A DNA stretch of 64,000 nt from Blastococcus litoris (GCF_003075095.1 NZ_QCZF01000005.1:310001-374000), one strand, 5' to 3'. Positions 1 to 8,335 are shown, numbered from the stretch's first letter. Numbers and translations: made by a program. The notes: generated by a model from the letters alone, not told the origin.

Positions 1-1
1 C

Positions 2-601
2 CGGTTCATCAGCAACACCGCGATCGTCTGGGACCCCCAGGACGGCCCGGGGGACACGTACGTGAAGCGGCACCCCGTACCGCTGGGGGAATACGTGCCG
101 GCGCGCAGCTTCTTCCGTTTCTTCAGCGAGGACGTCGACAGGGTCACCGACCAGTTCGCGGGCAGCGAGGTCGGCGTGCTCGACGTCGGCGGCGTGCGGG
201 TCGGCAACCTCATCTGCTTCGAGGTGGTCTACGACGGCCTCGTGCAGGACGTCGTCGACGGCGGCGCGGGGATGATCGTCGTCCAGACCAACAACGCCAC
301 CTTCGGCTACACCGACGAGAGCGCCCAGCAGCTGGCGATGAGCCGGCTGCGCGCCGTCGAGTTCGGCCGGACCGTCGCCGTCGCCGCCACGAGCGGCATC
401 TCCGCGATCGTCGCGCCCGACGGGTCGGTCGTGCGCTCCTCGGAGCTGTTCGAGCCCGCCGTCTTCGTCGAGGAGATCGCCCAGCGCAGCTCCACCACCG
501 TCGCCCAGCAGCTCGGATCGGCACCGGAATGGGTGCTCACCGGGCTCGGCGCGGCGGCCGTCGCCACCGCCGTGGTCCTGCGCCGGAGGAACGCCCGGTG
601 A
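2..601 (+). CDS. lnt: apolipoprotein N-acyltransferase, C-terminal part
   Basis: Last 199 residues of the membrane enzyme that adds the third acyl chain to the N-terminal cysteine of lipoproteins; the 5' end lies outside the window and the frame is open from base 2. The nitrilase-like domain is visible: a lysine in KRHPVPLGEYVP and the nucleophilic cysteine in LICFE, two members of the Glu-Lys-Cys triad (the Glu lies upstream). A hydrophobic stretch near the C-terminus (VLTGLGAAAVATAVVL) is the final membrane helix. The stop overlaps the GTG of the next gene, so the two are translationally coupled. In M. tuberculosis the two functions are fused in one protein (Ppm1); here they are separate genes. 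Confidence 0.93.
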   Translation, partial: RFISNTAIVWDPQDGPGDTYVKRHPVPLGEYVPARSFFRFFSEDVDRVTDQFAGSEVGVLDVGGVRVGNLICFEVVYDGLVQDVVDGGAGMIVVQTNNATFGYTDESAQQLAMSRLRAVEFGRTVAVAATSGISAIVAPDGSVVRSSELFEPAVFVEEIAQRSSTTVAQQLGSAPEWVLTGLGAAAVATAVVLRRRNAR

Positions 602-1383
602 GCGACCGCGTCCTGGTGGTGATCCCGACCTACGACGAGGTGGAGAACCTCGAGCGGATCCTCGACCGGCTGCACGCCAGCGTGCCCGCGGCGCACGCCC
701 TGGTGGTCGACGACGGCTCGCCCGACGGCACCGGTCAGCTGGCCGACAAGCTCGCCACCCTCGACGAGCGCGTCCACGTCCTGCACCGCACCGCCAAGCA
801 GGGCCTGGGGCAGGCCTACGTCGCCGGCTTCCGATGGGCCCGGGAACGCGGGTACGACGTCCTCGTCGAGATGGACGCCGACGGCTCGCACGCTCCCGAG
901 CAGCTGCCCGACCTGCTGGCGGCGCTCGGGTCGGCGGATCTGGCGCTGGGCTCCCGCTACGTACCCGGGGGAGAGGTGACCGACTGGCCGCTGCACCGCC
1001 TGCTGCTGTCCCGCCTCGGCAACCGGTACACCCGGTGGGCGCTGCGGCTGCCGCTCGCGGACGCGACCGGCGGCTACCGGGCCGCCCGGGCCGAGCTGAT
1101 CGACCGGCTGCCCTTCGCCGACGTCGCCAGCCAGGGCTACTGCTTCCAGGTCGACTGGGCCTGGCGGGCCGTGCGGGACGGCGCCCGGGTGGTCGAGGTG
1201 CCGATCACGTTCGCCGAGCGCGCGTTCGGCAGGAGCAAGATGAGCGGCTCGATCGTTAGAGAGGCATTGGTACGGGTCACCGTGTGGGGCCTGCGGGACC
1301 GGCTGGCCGACTGGCTGCCGGGCCGTGTGCGCCGTCCGGTGCCGGCGCGAGCCGGGCGCAGAGAGGCAGGACAGCATGAGTGA
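598..1383 (+). CDS. ppm1: polyprenol monophosphomannose synthase (Ppm1/DPM1 type)
   Basis: A 261-residue family 2 glycosyltransferase that moves mannose from GDP-mannose to polyprenyl phosphate, giving the donor for periplasmic mannosylation of lipoglycans and glycoproteins. The protein opens with VLVVIPTYDEVENL, followed by the nucleotide-binding VVDDGSPDGT and the metal-binding MDADGSH, the usual order for DPM1 catalytic domains. It has no C-terminal membrane helices, so it probably works next to Lnt. The GTG start at 598 overlaps the lnt stop by four bases and its stop overlaps the fxsA start, making a three-gene operon. The neighbouring convergent rbpA matches the Rv2050/Rv2051c order of M. 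tuberculosis. Confidence 0.93.
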   Translation: MSDRVLVVIPTYDEVENLERILDRLHASVPAAHALVVDDGSPDGTGQLADKLATLDERVHVLHRTAKQGLGQAYVAGFRWARERGYDVLVEMDADGSHAPEQLPDLLAALGSADLALGSRYVPGGEVTDWPLHRLLLSRLGNRYTRWALRLPLADATGGYRAARAELIDRLPFADVASQGYCFQVDWAWRAVRDGARVVEVPITFAERAFGRSKMSGSIVREALVRVTVWGLRDRLADWLPGRVRRPVPARAGRREAGQHE

Positions 1384-1900
1384 CGCCGTGGGGCGCCGGG
1401 TCCGGACGGCCGCAGGCCTGCTGGTGCTCGCCGAACTGGTCGTCTTCGTCCTCGTCGCGGCGTGGATCGGGGTCGGCTGGACGATCCTGGCCACGCTCGC
1501 CACCAGCGTGATCGGCTGGGTGCTGCTGGCCCGGCAGGGCACCCGCGCGCTCGCCGACCTGCGCGAGCGGGCCCGCAGCCGCCGCTCGCCGGGCGCCGAG
1601 CTGGGCAACGCGGGCCTGGTGGCCGCCGGGGGCCTGCTCATGGTGCTGCCTGGCTTCATCGGCGACGTCGTCGGCCTGCTCTGCCTCCTGCCGGGAACCC
1701 GGAACCTCGTCCGGGGCGCGCTGACCCGCCTGGTCCTGGCGCGGCTGCCGGTGGGCCTGCGCCCGCCGGTGCGCGTCGAGAGCGTCCGCACCGCCGAGGT
1801 GCCGCTGGCCGAGGACGTCCCACCGGGACGCCCGGGGAGCTCCCGACTGGTGATCGAGGGAGAGGTCGTCCGCGGGCCGGACGGCCGGCCGCTCGCCTGA
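1376..1900 (+). CDS. fxsA: FxsA family membrane protein
   Basis: A 174-residue integral membrane protein of the FxsA family (named after E. coli FxsA, linked to exclusion of phage T7 by F; biochemical role unknown). Hydrophobic helices lie at about residues 10-45 (AGLLVLAELVVFVLVAAWIG and the following segment) and 75-105 (AGGLLMVLPGFIGDVVGLLC), the latter the conserved family region with the L-PGF-D pattern. The C-terminal third is a hydrophilic cytoplasmic tail. The ATG at 1376 overlaps the ppm1 stop, so it is the last gene of the lnt-ppm1-fxsA operon, which ends at the hairpin 1905-1952. Confidence 0.88.
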   Translation: MSDAVGRRVRTAAGLLVLAELVVFVLVAAWIGVGWTILATLATSVIGWVLLARQGTRALADLRERARSRRSPGAELGNAGLVAAGGLLMVLPGFIGDVVGLLCLLPGTRNLVRGALTRLVLARLPVGLRPPVRVESVRTAEVPLAEDVPPGRPGSSRLVIEGEVVRGPDGRPLA

Positions 1901-1904
1901 CGCA

Positions 1905-1952
1905 GACGCAGAACGGCCCCGGTGGATTCCTCCACCGGGGCCGTTCTGCGTC
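1905..1952. terminator. bidirectional hairpin terminator between fxsA and rbpA
   Basis: Perfect inverted repeat with 22-bp arms at 1905-1926 and 1931-1952 and a TTCC loop. It lies between two convergent genes, 4 bases after the fxsA stop and 9 bases before the rbpA stop, so it can serve both strands. There is no long T run, which is normal for hairpin terminators in high-GC actinobacteria. Confidence 0.9.
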
Positions 1953-1961
1953 GTGCTGAGA

Positions 1962-2306
1962 TCAGCTGGCGCGGGTGCGCCGACCACGGAGCACGTCGAG
2001 GCGCTCGGCGAGCACCTCTTCGAGGTCCTCCACGGAACGACGCTCGAGGAGCATGTCCCAGTGGGTCCGCGGCGGCTTGACCTTCTTCGGCGCTGGCTCG
2101 GCACCGCCGACCAGCTTCGCGGCCGAACCGTCGAACTTGCACTCCCAGGTGTCGGGGAGCTCGGCGTCGTCGGCGAAGGGCACCGTGAACAGGTGGCCGG
2201 ACGGGCACCGGTACTCGGCGTACTGCCGGTCGATCGGCGCGGTGTTCCGCTCCGTCTCGTAGCTGACGCTGCCCAAGCGGCTGCCGCGCAGGGAACGCTC
2301 GCCCAT
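1962..2306 (-). CDS. rbpA: RNA polymerase-binding protein RbpA
   Basis: A 114-residue actinobacterial transcription factor that binds the housekeeping sigma factor and stabilises the open promoter complex. The family signature is clear: MGERSLRGSRLGSVSYE at the N-terminus, the core with FADDAELPDTWEC, the linker KKVKPPRTHWDMLLERRS (basic and sigma-interacting region), and a C-terminal helix rich in Glu and Arg. Cysteines in YRCPSGH and WEC resemble the zinc-binding pair of Streptomyces RbpA. The ATG at 2306 gives the standard family length; a longer in-frame reading up to 2390 adds unrelated sequence. A GAGGA stretch precedes the start. Confidence 0.96.
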   Translation of the reverse strand: MGERSLRGSRLGSVSYETERNTAPIDRQYAEYRCPSGHLFTVPFADDAELPDTWECKFDGSAAKLVGGAEPAPKKVKPPRTHWDMLLERRSVEDLEEVLAERLDVLRGRRTRAS

Positions 2307-2498
2307 GGCACACCGTCCTCTCGTTCGTATGTCGGTCGCGACTCGATCTCCGGCCACGCGGGGGCATACCCACGAACCCGGAGGAGTCACAGAGATGAAC
2401 GACAGAAATCGCGGAAGGATTCCGCCGAATCAGTTGTCCATCATCGCATGGGGGCAGATCCGCCGCTCGGTTGCCCCTCGCATGGGTGAGCCCGCAGG

Positions 2499-3218
2499 TC
2501 AGGGCAGGGCCAGCTGCCCCGGTCCGGCGGCCGTGGGGCCCAGTTCGCCGCGCACGTAGTGCCGCCGGCACAGCACCTGGTAGCGGACGGCGGGGGAGTG
2601 GCCGCGGTCCTCGCCGGGCAGCTCCGCGGGCGCGGTGTCGGCCACCACGACGGTCTCGCCCGAGTGCACCATCACGCCGTCGACCACGCGGGCGTTGAGC
2701 AGCCCGGGCAGCCCGCACCAGCAGAGCACCTCGACCTGGATGCGCTGGACGTCGTCGGCCACCTCGAGCAGCCGCCGGGTGCCGGGGAAGAGCTGCGCGC
2801 GGAAGTCGGTGGTCAGCCCGAAGGCGTAGACGTCGACGTGCCACTCGTCGACCAGCTCGGCCAGCTGGTCCACCTGCACGGCGGTGAGGAACTGCGCCTC
2901 GTCGACGATCAGGTAGTCCACCCGCTGCCCGTCGGACCACCGCTCCCGGACCAGCCGGCGCAGGTCGACGTCGTCGTCGATCTCCGTCGCCGCCCGCGAC
3001 AGGCCGACCCGGGAGCTGATCTGGGGAGCCGCCGAGCGGTCGCCCTGGGTCAGCAGCAGCCCGTACCGGCCCTGCCGGCTCTGGTTGTGGTCGACCTGCA
3101 GGGCCAGCGTCGACTTACCGCAGTCCATCGGCCCGTGGAAGAACCGCAGGTGCGCCGGCGCGGGGTGCCGGCGGCGGTCGCCGGACGCCGGGACCGAGTT
3201 CGGTCCGACCGGGGTCAC
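2499..3218 (-). CDS. tdk: thymidine kinase (type II)
   Basis: A 239-residue thymidine kinase, which phosphorylates thymidine to dTMP with ATP in the salvage pathway. Visible are the P-loop GPMDCGKST (residues 29-37), the Walker B region with the catalytic base in VDEAQF (Glu107), and zinc-ribbon residues Cys166, Cys168, Cys217 and His220 (LCWCG and LCRRH). The GTG start at 3218 overlaps the stop of the upstream transporter (GTGA), so it is the last gene of a leftward operon. The first 20 residues precede the kinase fold and look disordered. Many actinobacteria lack a thymidine kinase, so its presence here is informative. Confidence 0.93.
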   Translation of the reverse strand: MTPVGPNSVPASGDRRRHPAPAHLRFFHGPMDCGKSTLALQVDHNQSRQGRYGLLLTQGDRSAAPQISSRVGLSRAATEIDDDVDLRRLVRERWSDGQRVDYLIVDEAQFLTAVQVDQLAELVDEWHVDVYAFGLTTDFRAQLFPGTRRLLEVADDVQRIQVEVLCWCGLPGLLNARVVDGVMVHSGETVVVADTAPAELPGEDRGHSPAVRYQVLCRRHYVRGELGPTAAGPGQLALP

Positions 3219-4591
3219 AGGCGCTCCGGGGGAGTGTTGCCCGCGGCGACGACGGCGCGCCGCATCGGCAGGGCCGCCAGGGCGATGAAGCCCCCCACGA
3301 AGAAGATGACCAGGCTGACGATGGCCAGCCGGTAGGAGCCGGTCAGCTGGTAGGTCAGGCCGAAGGCCAGCGGCCCGAGCCAGCTCGTGCCGCGGTCGCT
3401 GATCTCGTAGAAGCCGTAGTACTCCGCCTCCTTGCCCGCCGGGATCAGCTGGCTGAACAGCGACCGGGAGAGCGCCTGGGTGCCGCCCTGCACCAGGCCG
3501 ATGACGGCCGCCAGGGCGTAGAACTGGGCCACCGCTCCGGTCTGCAGGGAGAACGCGGCCAGCAGCACGCCGATCCAGGCCACCAGCGCGCCCAGGACGA
3601 CCCGCTTGGCGCCGTAGCGGCCGGCCAGCCGGCCCAGCCCCAGCGCACCGAAGATCGCGACCACCTGGACCATCAGGATGGCGCCGGTGAGCACCTCCTG
3701 CTCCAGGTCGAGCTCCTCGGTGGCGTAGGTCGCCGACAGCGAGATGACCGTCTGGACGCCGTCGTTGAACAGCAGGTAGGCGCCCAGGAACCACAGCGTG
3801 AGAGGGAACGCCCGCATCTCCCTGAAGGTCCGCGCGAGCTGCCGGAAGCTGCTGCCCGACCGGGCGGCGTCGGCGTCCCGGACCGGCCGGTTGCGCAGCC
3901 GGGAGACGGTGAAGACGGTGAACGCGCCCCACCACAGACCCGCGGTCGCCAGGCAGATGCGCACCGCCTCGCCCGTGGTGAGCCCGAGCGACTCCGCGCT
4001 GAGCACCAGCCCGAGGTGGATGGCGAGCAGCAGCGCGCCACCGACGTAGCCGAACGCCCAGCCCCGGCTGGAGACCTTGTCCCGCTCGTCCGGCCCGGCC
4101 AGGTCGGGCAGCCACGAGTAGTAGACGACCGTCGCGGCACCGAAGCTCACGTTCGCCACGACGAACAGGACGGCGGCCATCAGCCACCGGCCGTCACCGG
4201 CGAAGAAGAGCGCGGTCGTGGCCAGCGCGCCGAGGAACGCGAAGCCCGCCAGCATCTCGCGCTTGCGGCCGGTCCGGTCGGCCACGGCCCCGGTCAGGGG
4301 CAGCACCAGCACCTGGACGATGACCGAGAACGACAGCACGTAGGAGAACCAGCTGCCGGCGGCGACGGAGAGCCCGAGGAAGGACAGCCGCTCGTCGGGG
4401 CCGGCGGCGTCGCGCGCGATCGCCGTCAGGTACGGGCCGAGGAAGACGGTCGTCACCGAGGTGTTGAAGACCGACATGGCCCAGTCGTAGGAGTACCAGC
4501 CGAAGCGCTCGCGCTTCAGGGCCTTCTCGTCCGCCGGGTCGACGGGTCGGCCGGCGGGCCCGGTGCCGGTGTCCGGCGGCGCAGTTGTCAC
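3215..4591 (-). CDS. MFS transporter, UMF1/Atg22-like family
   Basis: A 458-residue, 12-helix major facilitator protein. The stretch FGWYSYDWAMSVFNTSV near the N-terminus followed by PYLTAIARDAAG is the hallmark of the UMF1 family, related to the yeast vacuolar amino-acid effluxer Atg22; the bacterial substrate is unknown. A GAVADRTGRKREM loop between helices 2 and 3 is the MFS motif A. The GTG at 4591 was chosen because it avoids overlap with the upstream gene; a start at 4669 would add 26 residues and overlap that gene by 26 bases. It sits between the acyltransferase and thymidine kinase genes in one operon. Confidence 0.85.
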   Translation of the reverse strand: MTTAPPDTGTGPAGRPVDPADEKALKRERFGWYSYDWAMSVFNTSVTTVFLGPYLTAIARDAAGPDERLSFLGLSVAAGSWFSYVLSFSVIVQVLVLPLTGAVADRTGRKREMLAGFAFLGALATTALFFAGDGRWLMAAVLFVVANVSFGAATVVYYSWLPDLAGPDERDKVSSRGWAFGYVGGALLLAIHLGLVLSAESLGLTTGEAVRICLATAGLWWGAFTVFTVSRLRNRPVRDADAARSGSSFRQLARTFREMRAFPLTLWFLGAYLLFNDGVQTVISLSATYATEELDLEQEVLTGAILMVQVVAIFGALGLGRLAGRYGAKRVVLGALVAWIGVLLAAFSLQTGAVAQFYALAAVIGLVQGGTQALSRSLFSQLIPAGKEAEYYGFYEISDRGTSWLGPLAFGLTYQLTGSYRLAIVSLVIFFVGGFIALAALPMRRAVVAAGNTPPERL

Positions 4592-4643
4592 GGGCGCAGG
4601 TTCCCAGCCGCCGGACGAGCGGTCCAGCACCGGGACCAGGTCG

Positions 4644-5534
4644 TCACGGGATGTCCTCCGGAACCACACCTCCGGGGTACGCCGCGACGGCAGTGGTCGG
4701 CCGGGTCCGGTCGACGAAGGCCGGCCGGTCCGGCTCGTCCGCCCGCAACGGCACCAGCCCCCGGGTGATGGCCGCGGCGATCCGGTACCGCGCCCGGTTG
4801 GCGTCCCCGACGCGGCCCATCTGCAGGTCGTCGAGCTGCACCGGCGGGCCGACGTGCACCCGGAGCGCCGGCCGCCGCACGACAGCGCGCAGGGCGGTGC
4901 GCAGCTTGCCCCAGTCGTTGCCGTACTGGAGCACCTCGTGCGCGCCCCACTGGCTCACCGGGATCACCGGCACGCCGAGCCCGAGGGCCATCCGCGCCAT
5001 CCCGGTGCGCCCGCGCTCCGGCCAGCCGTCCGCCGTCAGGCCGACCCGCCCCTCGGGGTAGGCGACCACGTGCCCGCCGGAGACCAGGGCCACCTCGGTG
5101 ACCCGCACGGCGTGCCGGGCGAGCTCCGTCCCGCGCTCCACGCGGATGGCGCCGGTCCGCTCCAGCAGCGGGCCCGCCACGGGCGCCGACATGATGCCGC
5201 CGGTCGCCATGATCCGGGGCACGACGCCGGCCTCGTGCAGCGCGACGGCGATCACGAACGGGTCGAAGTCCCCGATGTGGTTGGCGGCGAGCAGCAGCGG
5301 TCCGTCGCGCAGCTCGTCGGGAACGCCCCCGGTGACCTCGACGCGACCGAAGATGCCGACCAGCCACGAGAAGTTGCGGAGCACGAACCGCCAGAACCAC
5401 CACGGCGGCGCCGCCGCGATCGCCATCTCCCGGGCGAACCAGTCCGGGTCGTCCGGCTTGACCAGCGGCGCGAGGTCCTCGGGGAGCGGCGGCGGGGTCG
5501 GACGCCAGGCGCGCAGGCGTTCGCCCAGGCTCAC
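4644..5534 (-). CDS. lysophospholipid acyltransferase family protein (PlsC-like)
   Basis: A 296-residue acyltransferase of the 1-acyl-glycerol-3-phosphate type, expected to esterify a lysophospholipid or a related alcohol at the inner face of the membrane. The catalytic HX4D motif is NHIGDFDP; the substrate-binding block is YPEGRVG, followed by the conserved GVPVIPVSQWG. A weakly hydrophobic WWFWRFVLRNFSWLVGIFG segment before the catalytic motif may attach it to the membrane. The GTG at 5534 overlaps the stop of the phosphodiesterase gene by four bases; another GTG at 5546 is also possible. Pairing with a glycerophosphodiester phosphodiesterase suggests phospholipid turnover. Confidence 0.87.
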   Translation of the reverse strand: MSLGERLRAWRPTPPPLPEDLAPLVKPDDPDWFAREMAIAAAPPWWFWRFVLRNFSWLVGIFGRVEVTGGVPDELRDGPLLLAANHIGDFDPFVIAVALHEAGVVPRIMATGGIMSAPVAGPLLERTGAIRVERGTELARHAVRVTEVALVSGGHVVAYPEGRVGLTADGWPERGRTGMARMALGLGVPVIPVSQWGAHEVLQYGNDWGKLRTALRAVVRRPALRVHVGPPVQLDDLQMGRVGDANRARYRIAAAITRGLVPLRADEPDRPAFVDRTRPTTAVAAYPGGVVPEDIP

Positions 5535-6307
5535 CGCGGGACCCACTGGCCGCGCTTCTCCAGCAGCTCGCGCAGCATGGCCGGCCGGTCGGTCATGACG
5601 CCGTCGACGCCGAGGTCGAGCATCCGGGCGGCGTCACCCTCGTCGTCGACGGTCCACACGTGCACCTGCAGCCCACGGGCGTGCGCGGCGGCGATGAAGC
5701 GCTCGTCGACCAGCGCGCGGCCGCCCAGCTGCAGCGGCACCTGGGCGCAGCCGGCCTGGATGCGGACCAGGCCGGCGGCCTTGGGCGAGTAGGAGGACAA
5801 GCGGAGGGCGGCGACGCCCCGGGGCCCCAGGGACGTGCACACCGACGGGCCGAACAGCCGGCGGGCGGCGGCCAGCCGCGCGTCGGAGAAGGACCCGAGG
5901 CAGATGCGGTCGGCCACCTTCATCCGCCGGACGGTGCGGACCAGCGGCGCGAGCACCCCGGCGGCCTTGATGTCGAGGTTGAACCGCACGTCCGGCCAGG
6001 CGCCGAGCAGGTCCTCCAGCCGCATGATCGGCTCGCGGCCGCCGATCCGGGCCTCCGAGACCTCCGCCCACGACAGGTTCTCCACCCGCCCGGTGCGGTC
6101 GGTGACCCGTTCCAGCGTGGGGTCGTGGAAGACGACCAGGACGCCGTCGGCGGTCACCCGGACGTCGGTCTCCAGGTAGCGGTAGCCGAGGTCGACGCAC
6201 GCCTGGAAGGCGGGCATGGTGTTCTCGAGGTGCTCGATCGCCCCGCCGCGGTGGGCCATCGCCAACGGCGTCGGCCCGTCGAGGAAGGCGTACTGCGCGG
6301 CGGGCAC
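5531..6307 (-). CDS. glycerophosphodiester phosphodiesterase
   Basis: A 258-residue GDPD-family enzyme that hydrolyses glycerophosphodiesters to glycerol 3-phosphate and an alcohol. Key residues are seen in order: the catalytic AHRGG at about residue 19, the ENT motif, YLETDVR (metal ligands), VVFHDPTLERVTD with the second catalytic histidine, and the C-terminal VHVWTVDD and GVDGVMTDRP. There is no signal peptide, so it is probably cytoplasmic. The GTG at 6307 is preferred: a TAGCGT -10 box lies 7 nt upstream (6315-6320), implying a leaderless transcript, and the alternative GTG at 6316 falls inside that box. It is the first gene of the operon running to the thymidine kinase. Confidence 0.92.
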   Translation of the reverse strand: MPAAQYAFLDGPTPLAMAHRGGAIEHLENTMPAFQACVDLGYRYLETDVRVTADGVLVVFHDPTLERVTDRTGRVENLSWAEVSEARIGGREPIMRLEDLLGAWPDVRFNLDIKAAGVLAPLVRTVRRMKVADRICLGSFSDARLAAARRLFGPSVCTSLGPRGVAALRLSSYSPKAAGLVRIQAGCAQVPLQLGGRALVDERFIAAAHARGLQVHVWTVDDEGDAARMLDLGVDGVMTDRPAMLRELLEKRGQWVPR

Positions 6308-6314
6308 GGCATCC

Positions 6315-6320
6315 ACGCTA
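6315..6320 (-). promoter_or_regulatory. -10 box of a leaderless promoter for the GDPD operon
   Basis: TAGCGT on the minus strand, 7 nt before the GTG at 6307. The spacing places the transcription start at or next to the start codon. No clear -35 hexamer is visible. One of several such sites in this window. Confidence 0.55.
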
Positions 6321-6353
6321 GTGGCAGCCCTCCCGGCCGTCGCGGGGCCCCGA

Positions 6354-7526
6354 TCAGGCCCGCCGGACGGCGTCGGCCAGCCGCGCCACGATCGTCGTCA
6401 GCACGGGCCTGGGCGTGGCGAAGTTGAGCCGCACGTGCCCCGCTCCGGGGGCGCCGCACTCGGGGCCGTCGACCAGCGCGACCCCCGCCCGCTCGAGGAA
6501 GAACTCGCCGGGTGACCCCGGGAGGTCGAGCTCCCGGCAGTCCAGCCAGGCCAGGTAGGTGCCTTCGGGGGGCGTCCAGCGCACGGCCGGCAGGTGCTCG
6601 GCCAGCAGCCCCGCCAGGTGGCGCCGGTTCCCGTCGAGGTAGGCCAGGACGCCGTCCAGCCACGGCCCGCCGTCGTCGTAGGCGGCCGTGTTCGCCAGCA
6701 CGCCGGGCGTGGCGGCCGCGTGGGTGTAGAGGAAGCCCACCTCGGCCCAGCGTGCGGCGTCCTCGCCGTTGCTCAGGACCAGCTGGGCGGTCTTGAGGCC
6801 CGGCAGGTTCCACGCCTTGGACGCCGACGTGGCGGTGACGGTGTGCCGGGCCGTCGCGGCGGACAGGGACGCGTACGGGCGGTGGACGGCTCCGGGGTGC
6901 ACGAGCGGGGCGTGGATCTCGTCGGAGAAGACACGGACGCCCGCGGCCTCGACGACGTCGGCCAGCGCGAGCTGCTCCTCGACGGTGAAGACCCGGCCCA
7001 GCGGGTTGTGCGGGTTGACGTGCACCAGCAGCCGCCCGCCGGCGGCGAAGGCCCGGGCGAGGCCGTCGAGGTCATAGGTCGGCCGGCCCTCCCGCTCGAC
7101 CATCGGCACCGGGATCAGCTCCCGGCCGAGCAGACCGGGCACCGCGAGGAACGGCATGTAGGCGGGGGTGGGCAGGACGACGGGGCTGCCGGGCGGGGTG
7201 AACCGCTCGATCGTCGCCTGCAGACCGGCGATGACGTCGCCCAGCGGGGTGATCCACTCCGGCGGCACGTCCCAGCCGTACCGGCGGCGCTGCCAGCCGG
7301 CGCAGGCGCGGGCCATGTCCTCGGCCGCGCCGGTGGTCAGGTAGCCCAGGCGGCCGCGGTCCACGGCCTCGTGCAGCGCGGCGGTGACCGCGGGTGCGGT
7401 GCCGAAGTCCATCTCGGCGACGAACGCCCCGATGGCGGTGCCGTAGCGCGTCCACTTGAGGCTGCCCGCCGTGCGCAGCGAGTCCTCCGACAGCGCGTCG
7501 AAGCCGAGGGCGTCCACGTCGTTCAC
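6354..7526 (-). CDS. PLP-dependent C-S lyase/aminotransferase (MalY/PatB family)
   Basis: A 390-residue fold type I PLP enzyme of the MalY/PatB subgroup, whose members mostly act as cystathionine beta-lyases and some as aminotransferases. The PLP lysine is K237 in SASKAWN. Other family marks are PTPAYMPF, VNPHNPLGRVF with the cofactor-ring contacts, and SDEIHAPLV with the PLP-nitrogen aspartate. The family usually has about 390 residues, so it is complete. The GTG at 7526 is preceded by AGGAGGG at good spacing; readings beyond it lack coding character. It is a single gene, divergent from the zinc-finger gene at 7621. Substrate cannot be fixed from sequence alone. Confidence 0.88.
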   Translation of the reverse strand: MNDVDALGFDALSEDSLRTAGSLKWTRYGTAIGAFVAEMDFGTAPAVTAALHEAVDRGRLGYLTTGAAEDMARACAGWQRRRYGWDVPPEWITPLGDVIAGLQATIERFTPPGSPVVLPTPAYMPFLAVPGLLGRELIPVPMVEREGRPTYDLDGLARAFAAGGRLLVHVNPHNPLGRVFTVEEQLALADVVEAAGVRVFSDEIHAPLVHPGAVHRPYASLSAATARHTVTATSASKAWNLPGLKTAQLVLSNGEDAARWAEVGFLYTHAAATPGVLANTAAYDDGGPWLDGVLAYLDGNRRHLAGLLAEHLPAVRWTPPEGTYLAWLDCRELDLPGSPGEFFLERAGVALVDGPECGAPGAGHVRLNFATPRPVLTTIVARLADAVRRA

Positions 7527-7606
7527 CGATTCCCTCCTGGTGGGCGCGGAGTGGTTCGTCGCCGCGCCGCTCTGGCGTGTCCCCGAAACCTGTCGCCCCG
7601 GCCGTC

Positions 7607-7612
7607 TACCGT
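7607..7612 (+). promoter_or_regulatory. -10 box of a leaderless promoter
   Basis: TACCGT, 8 nt before the GTG at 7621. It matches the TANNNT pattern of housekeeping promoters in high-GC actinobacteria and leaves no room for a leader. No convincing -35 box is seen. Confidence 0.5.
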
Positions 7613-7620
7613 GCGCAGAC

Positions 7621-8028
7621 GTGGCAGAACGACACGCAGCGGGCACCACGGCGGAGCTCCCGGTGGCGCCGATCCCGAACCGGGGGAGCGACGAGCAGCG
7701 GCGCTGCGGCTGGTGCCGCCGGGTGCTGCCGTCCCAGGGGTCGGTCGGCCGGCCGCGGCTCTACTGCGGGCAGGCGTGCCGTCAGCGGGCCTACGAGCAG
7801 CGTTCGGCCACCGCGAAGGCCGGTCTCCCGGGTGACGTCGTGCTGGTGTCACGGAACGAGCTCGACGGGTTGCAGGACCGGCTGTACCAGCTGCGCTGCG
7901 CGCTCGAGGACGCCCAGACGCTGCTGACCGAGAAGCCGACCAAGGCGGAGCTGGAGCGCCAGCTCGCCGAGCTGGTGCGCTCCACCGGGCGTCTGGACCG
8001 GCTCTGGGTCAGCGAGCGCTCCGCCTGA
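7621..8028 (+). CDS. small zinc-finger and coiled-coil protein, function unknown
   Basis: A 135-residue protein not assigned to a characterised family. Residues 20-50 hold a short metal-binding motif, CGWCRR followed by YCGQACRQRAYEQR, which looks like a Cys4 treble-clef or FCS-like finger with basic flanks, suggesting nucleic-acid binding. The C-terminal half (ELDGLQDRLYQLRCALEDAQ onward) has heptad-like leucines and should form a coiled coil, probably for dimerisation. The GTG start at 7621 has no Shine-Dalgarno site but sits 8 nt after a TACCGT box (7607-7612), so the mRNA is probably leaderless. It converges on the lipoprotein gene at 8034. Confidence 0.75.
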   Translation: MAERHAAGTTAELPVAPIPNRGSDEQRRCGWCRRVLPSQGSVGRPRLYCGQACRQRAYEQRSATAKAGLPGDVVLVSRNELDGLQDRLYQLRCALEDAQTLLTEKPTKAELERQLAELVRSTGRLDRLWVSERSA

Positions 8029-8033
8029 CCGGA

Positions 8034-8258
8034 TCAGTCCGGGTCCTGCTGGTCGTCGCCGTCGTCCTCGTCGCTCGGCTCCTGGTTGCTGTTGTCGGGA
8101 ACGTCGGACTCCTGGTCGGCGCCGCCGGTGTTGTCGCTGTCGTCGGTCGTCCCGTCGTTCTGGTCCTGCCCGGCGGCCTCGCAGGCGGTCAGCGTGACGC
8201 CCCCTCCGAACAGCGCCAGGGCGGTCATCAACGCGGCGATCGGACGTCGGATCTGCAT
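8034..8258 (-). CDS. small acidic lipoprotein
   Basis: A 74-residue predicted lipoprotein. The N-terminus is a short signal peptide (MQIRRPIAALMTALALFGGG) ending in the lipobox LTAC, with the lipidated cysteine at residue 26. The mature part of about 50 residues is almost entirely Asp, Glu, Gln, Asn, Ser and Gly with no predicted fold, ending in a run of acidic residues. No family is recognised; it may be a surface spacer or ion-binding tail. A TAGTGT box lies 6 nt before the ATG, so the transcript is probably leaderless. Its 3' end faces the zinc-finger gene with a five-base gap. Confidence 0.75.
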   Translation of the reverse strand: MQIRRPIAALMTALALFGGGVTLTACEAAGQDQNDGTTDDSDNTGGADQESDVPDNSNQEPSDEDDGDDQQDPD

Positions 8259-8264
8259 GTCCCG

Positions 8265-8270
8265 ACACTA
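8265..8270 (-). promoter_or_regulatory. -10 box of a leaderless promoter for the acidic lipoprotein
   Basis: TAGTGT on the minus strand, 6 nt before the ATG at 8258, in a region with no Shine-Dalgarno sequence. Confidence 0.5.
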
Positions 8271-8320
8271 CGAACACCCGGCGGTCGGCGCCCGTCGAGC
8301 CGGCCCACATCGCCGTCATT

Positions 8321-8335
8321 ACGTCACCGTGACGT
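8321..8335. promoter_or_regulatory. inverted repeat, possible operator
   Basis: ACGTCAC-C-GTGACGT, 7-bp perfect arms around one base. It lies about 63 bp upstream of the acidic lipoprotein start, outside any gene. Size and symmetry fit a dimeric regulator, but no known operator is matched with certainty. Confidence 0.35.

Noticed and set aside
307-2940. 877-codon minus-strand frame across lnt, ppm1, rbpA and thymidine kinase
   Set aside because: It crosses several confident genes on both strands and contains no domain.
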